Source of the DNA: Limnanthes douglasii subsp. nivea
Lineage: Eukaryota; Streptophyta; Magnoliopsida; Brassicales; Limnanthaceae
DNA length: 64,000 bases
Assembly (NCBI GenBank): GCA_036936605.1
Contig: JAUPFV010000002.1
Span: 198,175,273 to 198,239,272, forward strand
Reading direction: 5' to 3'
Every line of letters starts with the position of its first letter. Position 1 is the stretch's first letter. A program made the position numbers and the translations under genes. Positions 55,875 through 64,000 of this stretch are shown in pieces. The notes below the pieces were generated by a model, which was given only the letters and a program-made list of their open reading frames with translations, was not told the DNA's origin and made no database searches.

Positions 55875-56219
55875 TTGAATGCACCAATAACAATTACTTA
55901 TGATAAGACAAAGGATCAATTTAATTATCGAAGTCATAGATTTATGCTCACTCCAAATAATGGAAGAAGTCGAAGGTATTATTATGATTATCATAATGCT
56001 CATGGATATTCTACTAGTGATTGCTTTGATTTGCGGTATGAAATTCAAATTTTTATTGATAATGGGGAGTTAGTAGAATTCATTAAAGGAATGAAAGTCC
56101 AAAGAGATAAAAGAAGGACAAGAAACAAGAGTTATATACCATTGGGAGGGGGAGATACATTATCGAGAATTACTAATTCAGCAATAAAAACATGTATGAA
56201 TGAATTTACATTTAATTGA
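55875..56219 (+). pseudogene. gag C-terminal part of T4, unit B copy
   Basis: 115-codon plus-strand frame, near identical to 51257-51601 (YYYDYHNAHGYSTSDCFDLR, YEIQIFIDNGELVEFIKG). The rest of gag was not duplicated. Confidence 0.7.
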
Positions 56220-56260
56220 TGAATAGTATTTATATATACATAGAAAACAAAAATAAACCT

Positions 56261-56680
56261 TGTCTTTTACTGAAGATGGTCTTAGAGGTTTAGTGAAACC
56301 TCATTAAAATGCATTATTACTAACTCTTGTGGTAGCTAAAGTAATAGTAAGAAGGGTAATGATTGATATGGTAGTTTAGCCAATATATTCTATAAAGAAG
56401 AATATAATCTGATGACCGGAGTGGCACCTTTTAAGAAAATTAACATAAATTTAGTTAGTTTCGCTAGCCGGTCAACTAATTTTGGGAGTGAGTTTTTCAA
56501 TATCTTTTGGAAAAAGAAAAACATAGAATATTGTGACTACTTTATTCATGATTATTAATGATCTAACTTTTTGAAATTATATTATAGGATGACCTTGGTT
56601 AAATAGAATGGAGGTGGTAACGTCATTTTATCATCAATGTATTAAATATACGACCAATAGGAAATTATGAATAACTACGG
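56261..56680 (+). pseudogene. Protease fragment of T4, unit B copy
   Basis: Same as in unit A but more damaged: a GAA-to-TAA type change truncates the first block after VKPH, and a one-base loss in GATATGGTAG shifts the frame at the active-site region. Confidence 0.65.
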
Positions 56681-57319
56681 GAAGTCAACAGGTGTCTATA
56701 GATTGTTTTTCTTTATATTTTCCTCCTCAAAATGTGATGTCATAGTAATATTGGTGATATTTGAATAATGTGCAGATAAATAAATATTATAAAGTACCAA
56801 TATGAATGAAAGTGAAGAGTTGAAAGAAAACGTTTAGTTGATGAATGTTTTTAGTTATTAGACCTAACGGGAGTCTGAAGTGATAGTGGTAAAGATAGTA
56901 TAGTTTTAATTGATTCCATATGAGTGAAAAAATAAGTTTGGTAATTTTGAATTGTTACATGAAGAGTGTTGGTTGTTTTTGTTAAGAATGTGGTTTTATC
57001 GTCATATACATTCTAACATCGAAATTGTGTTTGCAAACCGCAAAAGACATTATTCTTGATGTAATTCATTGATTTGCAAAAATGAATTGTTTCGTAAGAA
57101 GGATATTTATAAAATTTGTATTTATGTTTATGTGATTTTTTTTGTATTGGTTAGTAAGAGTTTTTTTATTGACATTAATTGCTGATGGAAATATGGATAG
57201 TATAGTTGTTGTTAAACATTTGGTTGGTATTAACATGTTGTTGAAGGATATGATTGAAACATATTGAAATATCATATCAATAGAGTTATCCTACAAGATA
57301 AAGAGATAAAATATTATGT

Positions 57320-57364
<45 letters not shown>

Positions 57365-58199
57365 TTCACACAAACATTAATAAATGAATGTTCAGATGAG
57401 TTATTGATAATTTTGTTTTAAAAAGTGAATGAATTATAACCCAAAATTAATCTTAATGGTTCAGTTTTATAGTGATAAGGGAATTGACGACACGTTGAGA
57501 CAGACTAAAATTCTTAAGAGTTTGTGCATCAAATTAAAGCGAATATGGTTGTAAACCAAGTCTAGCTGAAAAATGTAACATGGTACGTTAGGGCTGTAAA
57601 TGCCAAATTGTAAAAGTCCTAAATTTAAAAAGTGGTTATAAGTCAAACGTAGTCGTCAAATCATAAATTGCAACACACTCCAATTAAAGAAAATAAGGTT
57701 ATAAACCAAGTCGATCTGAAAAGAGTAAAATACCATGCTATTCTTCAAAAATAAAGCATGGTATAATAAATAATTTGTAAATGAAAGTTTCATATTAAAT
57801 TTTCAAACTTAATAAAAAAATAAGTCTAACTTATTTATGAATAAATGATAAGAACAGAATTATGTACATACGTATTTTTAAGAAAAATAATATTATATAA
57901 ATTTAACGACTCATAAATAATTTTTTTTGTAAAATAAATATATAAGTATGTAAAGGTAGGTATATGGGACATTAGTCGTATATTAGACAATAGTCGTAAG
58001 TGTCCTTCTGTCTTTAAGGTTATGGGTTCAGAATACAAAACGAGACCTCACCTCCAAGCTTTATCAGATCTGATATCGTTCACACAAACCCACCTTCTGG
58101 GGACCAGGAAACCAATTAATAGTCGCAAACTCCTCTAGATTCCTCGTTATAACAGCTTAACAGAGAAAGGTGTAATGTATCTCATCAGACCGAACCTTC
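56681..58199. other. Non-coding middle of unit B with expanded (TA)n
   Basis: Same content as 52061-53559. The (TA)n tract at about 57324-57358 is roughly 20 bp longer than in unit A. Confidence 0.6.
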
Positions 58200-58612
58200 T
58201 GGATTCACTCTGAGGGAGTTAGAAGATGAAGATATAAGTGAAGACTCGCCTTTAGAGATATCTGGTCAATCAAAGGAAAATGTTGAGATTTCAAAATCTT
58301 CTAAGAAGAATACTTCAAAGGCCAAATGTGGTAAATGTGGCAAGGCTAAAGCTGCTGAAACAGACACAACGACTGGGTGACGAGTAAAAGGTTGTGGAGA
58401 ACCCGTTAGAGGTTGAAAACTGTGGAAGATACACTTTCTATTTGTTGGTGGTTGGTGGTTGGTGCAAAAACTATGGAAGATAAAGTTTTTATTTGGATGC
58501 CAAATTTTGGAAGAACACAGACAGGTCTTCGAGCTTTTACTATTGCTTTTCTTTTAAAATCACATGGGATTCATCATACCCAAGGTATCGTAATAATGGC
58601 CTACTAAATGAT
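58200..58612 (+). other. Unrecognised coding-like stretch, unit B
   Basis: Counterpart of 53560-53975 with a few substitutions. Frame 58413-58607 reads MKTVEDTLSICWWLVVGAKT. No family recognised. Confidence 0.35.
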
Positions 58613-58856
58613 TTCTTATAGAGTACATCCCTCAAGACTAGAAAGCCATGTGCCTTAAAATTTTAATTTTTTTACCAACACTTTATCGATGGGAAAACTT
58701 CCCTTAGTAATAAACTTTTTAATCGCATGCCTCCAATCTTTTTTTGTTATTATTGATACTTGGAAACTTTCTTCAGTTTTTGTCCTAACTTCAAAGTTTG
58801 CAGATATTGAACAGAATTATTGTATTAAGATCTAAGGATACACTTCGGAGTTAGCA

Positions 58857-59145
58857 ATAGTAGCTAATTCAGTGATGTAGCCTAGAAAGTCGAAACAAAA
58901 GCCTTGTTTATTTTATTTTATTCAAATATTTTATGTATTTAAATCAAATTTAATTATATTAAGATTTGATTTTATTTGATTTTATTTTAAAATATTTATT
59001 TTATTTCCTTGTATTATAATTTAGGGTTTTGAGAAGCGCTTTTATAAAGCCTCATATGTCTTAGATTATTTTAAGTTTTCGAATAATATATTTTTATCTC
59101 TGAAAATTTCAGTTTTTGTTACGCTTAGATTAGGGTTTCATAATG
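58857..59145 (+). repeat. LTR-like segment in plus orientation, unit B
   Basis: Counterpart of 54230-54518, with fewer TTTTA units (about 10 bp shorter). Confidence 0.45.
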
Positions 59146-60141
59146 TTACCCTTGAATTAGGGTTTCATCTATCGTTGTTTTTTCTTCTATTTCCCAACCA
59201 TCACACAAAAATCCTCGAGGTTCTATTACAAAACCTAGTCGTTTATCCATTAAAACACTATTATTTTCTTTTATCAATTTATTCATAATCTCAAACACAA
59301 AAATATCATCTTCTATTTTTCCAATACGACAACATGTATCCACCGAAAACCGAATCAAAGGTTTGATTTTAGGATAACATAAAATACATGGAAGATGCAT
59401 CTCCATAATAAAATCTGCTAGTTTGCAGTACTTCTTCAATAGAAGGTCTGAAGCGATGTAGTCTGGTGTATTGAAGCCTGAGACAATATCTCGATCTACA
59501 AGTTTCTCCTCAATATCAATTAGATCTTCATCATCCCAATCATCATCATACTCATCGTAGACTGGTTTGTCAAATACCAACCCAGATACATCTTCAAAAA
59601 TATGTGTATCATAGACTGGTTTATCAAACACGGAGTCAGACACAGTTTTAGCATCACAACTAAGATCAGCAGCTGGTGCAATTTGACCATGAAACTCCTT
59701 AACTGGTGGTGGTTTTGGAGACATTACTCTAGATGGCACTAATATAAACTTGATACCATATTTCACAAAACTGTATCGATTTTTTCTACTATCATAAGTA
59801 GAATTTCTCTTAAATCGCCATGGACTTTCTAAAACTAGATGGCAAACATCCATAGGAACTACGTCACACCATGCTGTATCTTTGTAATTACCTACAGAAA
59901 ATGCAATTTGACACCGTTTAGAAACTATTGCCTCAGTGTACTCTATCAGTCCTGACAGTATGTATGGGTATGGAAGAGCTTTAGTCTTCAACGCCAGTTT
60001 CCGAACATCCTCATCTGAAATCAGATTCTCATAGATATCTGAATCAATTACAAATTTGAAAATTCTTCCTCCAATTGTGTAGGTAGACTGGAAGATGCCG
60101 TTCTCTATTCTAGCATTCAAATCAAGAGGTACCCGGAACAT
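59146..60141 (-). CDS. 331-aa ORF of a non-autonomous LTR element: retropepsin-like N-terminus plus unknown C-terminus
   Basis: An uninterrupted minus-strand frame lies just inside an LTR and a primer-binding site. Residues 1-120 match the Gypsy protease of element M in order: LDLNARIENGIFQSTYTIGG, FVIDSDIYENLIS (catalytic triplet DSD instead of D[T/S/A]G), RCQIAFSVG, DVVPMDVCHLVLESPWRF. Residues 121-140 match the post-protease segment NRYSFVKYGIKFILVPS. Then comes an acidic region with DKPVYD repeats and EYDDDWDDEDLIDIEE. The last 120 residues, including DFIMEMHLPCILCYPKIKPL and VFEIMNKLIKENNSVLMDKR, have no family I recognise. Gag, RT and integrase are absent. The final residues (DETLIQG) are read from antisense LTR-like sequence. 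Confidence 0.6.
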   Translation of the reverse strand: MFRVPLDLNARIENGIFQSTYTIGGRIFKFVIDSDIYENLISDEDVRKLALKTKALPYPYILSGLIEYTEAIVSKRCQIAFSVGNYKDTAWCDVVPMDVCHLVLESPWRFKRNSTYDSRKNRYSFVKYGIKFILVPSRVMSPKPPPVKEFHGQIAPAADLSCDAKTVSDSVFDKPVYDTHIFEDVSGLVFDKPVYDEYDDDWDDEDLIDIEEKLVDRDIVSGFNTPDYIASDLLLKKYCKLADFIMEMHLPCILCYPKIKPLIRFSVDTCCRIGKIEDDIFVFEIMNKLIKENNSVLMDKRLGFVIEPRGFLCDGWEIEEKTTIDETLIQG

Positions 60142-60172
60142 GATTCATGTATCTGCGTAGCAAGAATTGTTA

Positions 60173-60186
60173 GGCTCTGATACCAA
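60173..60186 (-). other. Primer-binding site, unit B LTR element
   Basis: TTGGTATCAGAGCC on the minus strand, 2 bp inside the LTR end. Confidence 0.75.
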
Positions 60187-60188
60187 TA

Positions 60189-60690
60189 TGGTAGCGAAGC
60201 GGAAATAGAAGAAACAGACAACGATAATACCCTAACCCTAAATTAGAGAAATAAAGAGACTCAGAATAATAATTCTCAAAATTCCATTAATCAATGTCTG
60301 ACGGCAAAATAGGGTATAAGATGCTTTATATAGCATGACCCAAAACCCTAATTCCAAATAAGGAAAATTACATAAATGTTTTAAAATAAATAAAATAACG
60401 TTAAAATATAAAAACTGGTTTTCGAAGGCTCTACATGTTGAATATGGGTATCAAACTTCGTGACAAAGTCACATTTTTTGAATCTGATGGGCTCGTCGAA
60501 ATCTTCGATTTGAGTACCTGTTTGACCCAATTCCGAAACCTAGGAAAGAAACCAGTCTGTTCGCAGTCTTCGCTACATCATCCTTCCCCGGTTGGGAAGA
60601 ATTCGACCTCGAATTCGAAACGTTGAAACATTGAAAGAACTGAAAAAATATTAGCGTATTCACCGCCAATTTCAATTGATACCAGCATAA
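60189..60690 (-). repeat. 5' LTR of the non-autonomous element, unit B
   Basis: Begins TGGTAGCGAAGCGG at 60189 and runs beyond the duplication end at 60533. The outer limit near 60630-60690 is uncertain because no full partner LTR exists. CCCTAACCCTAAATTAG inside is LTR sequence, not telomere. Confidence 0.55.
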
Positions 60691-60748
60691 GGGTGTGATA
60701 GGTGAGAATCAGAATGCTGCAACTCTTTTCAAGAAGTGGTTTCTCAGC

Positions 60749-61009
60749 TTATTCCCTCTTTACCATGCCCTTGACATTACTGTTATCAGCAGTAACAAGA
60801 TATACTTCACCCACTTGTTCTATGTCTGTTTTATAAACCCATTTACTAAGAACAACACCCTTGCGCGTGTAAAAATTTGTTGTCATTCCAGTTCCAGACT
60901 GTGCTTGTTGTATCACACCAGGACCCTTGCAGAAAGTAACAATTCCTCTTTTTTGAATATTAGATGACTTCTCAAGTTCTTCAGAGTATATTTCTGCCAG
61001 CAGATTCAA
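60749..61009 (-). pseudogene. eIF4A-like helicase fragment in an unknown context
   Basis: eIF4A is the DEAD-box RNA helicase of translation initiation. The minus strand encodes [17 protein letters not shown], then [16 protein letters not shown], which is the Q-motif and motif I region (family: EKPSAIQQRGIVPFCKG, AQSGTGKTATF). The motif I Lys that binds ATP is Met here. Before and after this block of about 35 residues the frame (86 codons in all) shows no eIF4A similarity. It is a single exon-sized slice inserted among retroelement debris. No further helicase motifs (DEAD, SAT) were found in the window. Confidence 0.7.
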
Positions 61010-61479
61010 AACACTACAATCTTCTACTTTTGAACTTGTTATTGTTTCTTTTATTTTATTTTCTTCACAGCCCCCAAATTTTTAGCTTGTGGCACATGCT
61101 TATATTCCACATATCTAAAGAAGGCTGATGTCTCCATTAATACTTGTAATACTTCACCAACTACTCTTTTCTAGCTTCAAACTGGCATTGAGATGATGTA
61201 TGAGTAATTGCGAACAACTTATCAATCAAACTCTTTTGGCATTAAACTTTAGGAAAGTCCTAGCCCTCCTAATGTTGCCTTATACCCAACTTCATTATTT
61301 GATTCCTTAAAACTGAAGCTTTTTTGTTGGTATATGAAATTTATGAAGGGAGATAGGAAACAAATTCCTGCCCCACTGCCCAACATGTTTGACCATTTAT
61401 ATATTCGAACTAACCATTCTTTCATAGGTTTTTAATATGGTATTCAATACATGGTCGTACCAAATGGAATTCAATTAAA
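61010..61479. other. Spacer, nothing recognised
   Basis: No coding motif. A TTTCTTTTATTTTATTTTCTT pyrimidine stretch is present near 61045. Confidence 0.4.
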
Positions 61480-61940
61480 AAGTATGATATAACTTGTGTC
61501 TTGATTGCAGTTTGAGGAGTCAAATCAATATCATAATCTCCCCATTTCACAGACCACTTGCTCATCTGATCTGATACATCTGGTTTTTACAAAAAAACAA
61601 AATGAAGAAGAGGTTCGAACAGTAATAAAGTGTGCTTGGTAATAGGGCCTTATTTTTCTGGTTGCTATCACAAGGGATAAAGTTAAATTTTCCAGCTTCA
61701 AATACCTTTTTTTGCATCCAACAAATACTTGCTATCGTAGTTTACATGGCATGGGTACACCTGTTACATCCTCAGTACACTAAAAAACAACGTATGCAAA
61801 CTCTTCAATAAGAACGTTAACAACTTTTCTCTTACTTCACACGGTAATTTGGCTCCAATCCTAAAATATTTTCTATCCAGAAAAGTGTATAACTCAACAT
61901 CTTTTTCTGGAATAACCGCACTAGATATCTCTCTCTAATA
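61480..61940 (-). pseudogene. RNase H and pre-RT linker of T5, joined by deletion
   Basis: 61500-61740 aligns with T1 positions about 550-790 (RNase H end and the tether CGDYNINFSPQ region), and 61745-61940 aligns with T1 1795-1990 (VKIGSK and TGVP region). About 1 kb of RT is lost between them. Confidence 0.65.
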
Positions 61941-62099
61941 ATATATTTTACTTGAATCCAAAGAGGACTTTAGTAATCGTTATTCCTTTTTGGCTGCCAC
62001 ACTCTCTAATATTTTTAGGGCCAGATAAGTGGCGTAACATTCTACAACCACTTTTTGGCTACTTCGATAAAATCCAAGCTAACCTCCAATTGTTTATTT

Positions 62100-62540
62100 T
62101 AAGCATTGGTGAACTATTGATGCACAACATGCATCATTGATAACCAGGGTCTACCGAAATTATCATTGTAAGGACAATCTCGCCTTCAAATTCTCCAACC
62201 ACATCAGTATAGCTCCCTGTAAATCCCACTATGAATCTATTTGACCGGAGAATGATAGGCATGTTTTTCAGTTCCTTATCATTGGATGGAAACAAAAAAT
62301 TATCTAAGATACTTATGTTAATAAAAAAAAATTGATTTCTATTCCCTCAGCCTTAGCCAGAATCACCACAACATCCTCATGTAGCCCAACAACATATTTC
62401 AAATCATCCTCATCGAATATAATAAACGACATTGGATTTTGATACAAATGGGTAGACATTTTCCCTTTTAACTGGGTAGTCAAGCTGACTACAATCCAAT
62501 TTTTAAGAACAACTTAAAGGGGCAGTTATAGTATCCATTC
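62100..62540 (-). pseudogene. Protease of T5
   Basis: Plus-strand text complements the T1 protease: GCATTGGTGAACTATTGATG matches the FHQCLK region, and the block near 62345-62440 matches DDFRDIVGPHEDAVV. The VDTGSSSNILF motif is not readable in frame. Confidence 0.6.
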
Positions 62541-62589
62541 CATAAAAAATGGTCAATGATTCAGAGAATTGACACAATTTGGCAAACTT

Positions 62590-64000
62590 TCATTTCTTTT
62601 CACATATCATCATAATCCGGCCTCGGTGCAGATCAGAATCCTCATCAAACTCATTATAATATTTGGTAATCACCATAATATTTTATAGTTTAGGTGTTGC
62701 TTTTATTGCTTTCCTTCGAACAACAGATTTTCCCATTATTTCTGGTAATGATCTATTTTCCACTTGTACTTTGGCAAAAGTAATTATTTTTCAATTCTCG
62801 GTCACGATTTTTATTTGTTCCTTTAAAGAAATGAAATTTTTGGTATCATGCCCCACATCGTTATAATACTTGCAGAAACGGTTGTTCTGATTTTCACTCA
62901 AAGTTTAAATGAGTGGTGGTCTTTGAAACTGTACAAAATTGTTTGATTTGTCAAAAAGGGTTGCAACACTTTCAGTTAACTTTGGAAAGTGATTAGGTCA
63001 GATCTACCGATTTTGCTAGTTTCTAAATTGTTGTCCTTATGGGTATTTTTTAACCTTAAGTCGATGAGAGTTTTGTCCGGAATCCTTCAGATGATAACCG
63101 GTGGTAGTTTATTGTTAAGGGGAAGAATAACTACTAATAGATTCACTAGGAAGTTTCAATCTCTTTATTTATTCTAGTGTAATTTGCTTTTCAACTTGTG
63201 ACAAGATACCTCACAGGTTAATTCTTTCTTTTGAGTGAAAATCTCAACTAACTCTCCAGCTATGAGTTACTGCCTAAAAGCAGCTATATTTACTTATTCG
63301 AAGCGGCCTTGGATACCATTTTTAGTTTCCATAGATAATGGACAATTATGTCTCCATTTCCTCTAAGTTCTTTGTTTCCCATAACTGTCTACAGAATGTC
63401 ATCCAGAACATGTCAAAGTTCCTAATCGACCCATGTGGAAGTTAATTATACCACTTGAAGGCATTGTCCTTGAAGTTTGGGAAAAATCGTATACAACAAC
63501 TTGCCAGCATCGTCAAAATTCATCATGAAAGTCTTGAATTGTTCGAGGTTGTTATCCGGATCTTTGCTCCCAACAAATTTTTCATTTTTTTAGTATCAAA
63601 CTATCTAGGTAAATGACCATATAGAATTTATGCAAATAAAGATGGCTGCCTCCAATTATTCCTTTGACTTAATTGATGGTCTTCATTAGACGTGGCAAAT
63701 ACACTCGGTTCAGACTAAATAAAAAATCGGTCACTCACGAGATGGTCTACACTGCGATTTATCGACCCTTTCACTTTTTCCTAGTGTTTTTATTTCCTTT
63801 GTTCTTTGGGTGCTTTGTTTTACCCGAAGAGTCTTGTTTGCTTTATTTGTGATGTCGGTTAGAACATTTTTTTTACCGACACTTTGCACGGTGAATCTTA
63901 CTCTTCTTGTGATAAGGACCATTACTCGAAGAATATTATGATACTTCAACTTTAGAAGTTGAATCTTTACTAAATTTTGAAGAACTAGAACAATCACGGT
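62590..64000 (-). pseudogene. gag of T5, partial
   Basis: The complement of about 62835-62890 gives the FCKYYNDVGHDTK-like zinc-knuckle region. Around 63490-63580 the text matches the MMNFDD and GSKDPDNNLEQF blocks of T1. A basic Ser-rich N-terminal part lies at 63731-63997. Frames are short and shifted. Confidence 0.6.

Larger units (their letters stand above)
55831..60533. repeat. Tandem segmental duplication, unit B
   Basis: Second copy of 51213-55830, direct orientation. Right end at GACCCAATTC (60533), after which the LTR sequence continues (CGAAACCTAGG). The junction shares AATTC with both ends. Confidence 0.95.
61480..64000 (-). mobile_element. Degenerate Tat-lineage Gypsy copy (T5), internally deleted
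   Basis: The minus strand follows T1 in order: gag (62.6-64 kb), protease (62.1-62.5), the pre-RT linker (61.75-61.94), then directly the RNase H region (61.48-61.74). The RT between linker and RNase H is missing: plus-strand text jumps from the RNase H YYISKSL counterpart to the TACACCTGTTACATCCTCAG counterpart of the T1 linker near 61740. Many stops; gag runs off the window end. Confidence 0.75.

Noticed and set aside
60225..60245. CCCTAACCCTAAAT as interstitial telomere repeat
   Set aside because: Only two plant telomere-like units, present identically in the LTR of both tandem copies. It is ordinary LTR sequence.
1..64000. CRISPR arrays, tRNA or rRNA genes, bacterial operons
   Set aside because: No regularly spaced identical repeats with unique spacers, no cloverleaf or rRNA motifs recognised, and clear plant intron and retroelement content.

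Overview
The window is nuclear DNA of a flowering plant, most likely a eudicot. It is AT-rich and full of plant-type Ty3/Gypsy, Ty1/Copia, L1, Mutator-like (MULE), hAT-like and Stowaway-like remnants. Recognisable host sequences belong to plant families: HIPP heavy-metal proteins, EXO70A exocyst subunit, purine permease, plant MAPKKK, PB1/TPR (PHOX/CLMP1-like) protein and eIF4A. I see no rRNA, tRNA, CRISPR or prokaryotic operon structure, and the species cannot be fixed. I found no host gene that is clearly complete and intact: every host-derived sequence is truncated, frameshifted or interrupted. The window reads as an accessory, transposon-dominated region.

Layout. 1-4.5 kb: minus-strand Tat-lineage Gypsy element (gag, protease, RT, RNase H, second RNase H), recently broken. 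4.9-5.6 kb: plus-strand gag of another Tat-like element. 5.9-6.1 kb: HIPP 3' fragment, then a 700-bp hAT-like element made of CGGTTCGG-type words. 7.3-10.9 kb: older minus-strand Tat copy. 11.6-14.8 kb: Copia gag and RT debris and a 284-bp tandem duplication. 15.2-17.7 kb: three unrelated host gene fragments (EXO70A, purine permease, MAPKKK), all minus strand. 18.7-23.7 kb: two L1 remnants flanking a PHOX/CLMP1-like pseudogene joined to a Copia RNase H piece. 24-40.2 kb: two diverged copies of one large repeat, each ending in a MULE transposase pseudogene. Between and inside them lie minisatellites with the core GCATCTATCAT, a 963-bp foldback element containing a GC-rich palindrome, and a degenerate plus-strand gene-like block. 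40.5-41.2 kb: second HIPP copy, with promoter-like sequence and introns but frameshifted. 41.26-47.34 kb: a Gypsy insertion flanked by CATAG repeats, into whose 3' LTR a second copy inserted in the opposite direction, followed by a deletion. 49.7-60.5 kb: a Tat-like 5' end, then a 4.6-kb direct tandem duplication carrying gag/protease debris and a non-autonomous LTR element with its own protease plus unknown ORF. 60.7-61 kb: an eIF4A fragment. 61.5-64 kb: another minus-strand Tat copy, running off the window.

No multi-gene pathway is encoded. The sequences interact as nested transposon history: insertions, microhomology-type deletions, tandem duplication and capture of host exons. The best candidates for something undescribed are the foldback element with repeated GTACC/GGTAC palindromes (30.4-30.7 kb), the MULE whose putative transposase intron is a minisatellite, and the non-autonomous LTR element encoding a 331-aa protease-plus-unknown protein. 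All names below are family assignments from motifs read by eye; no database search was run.
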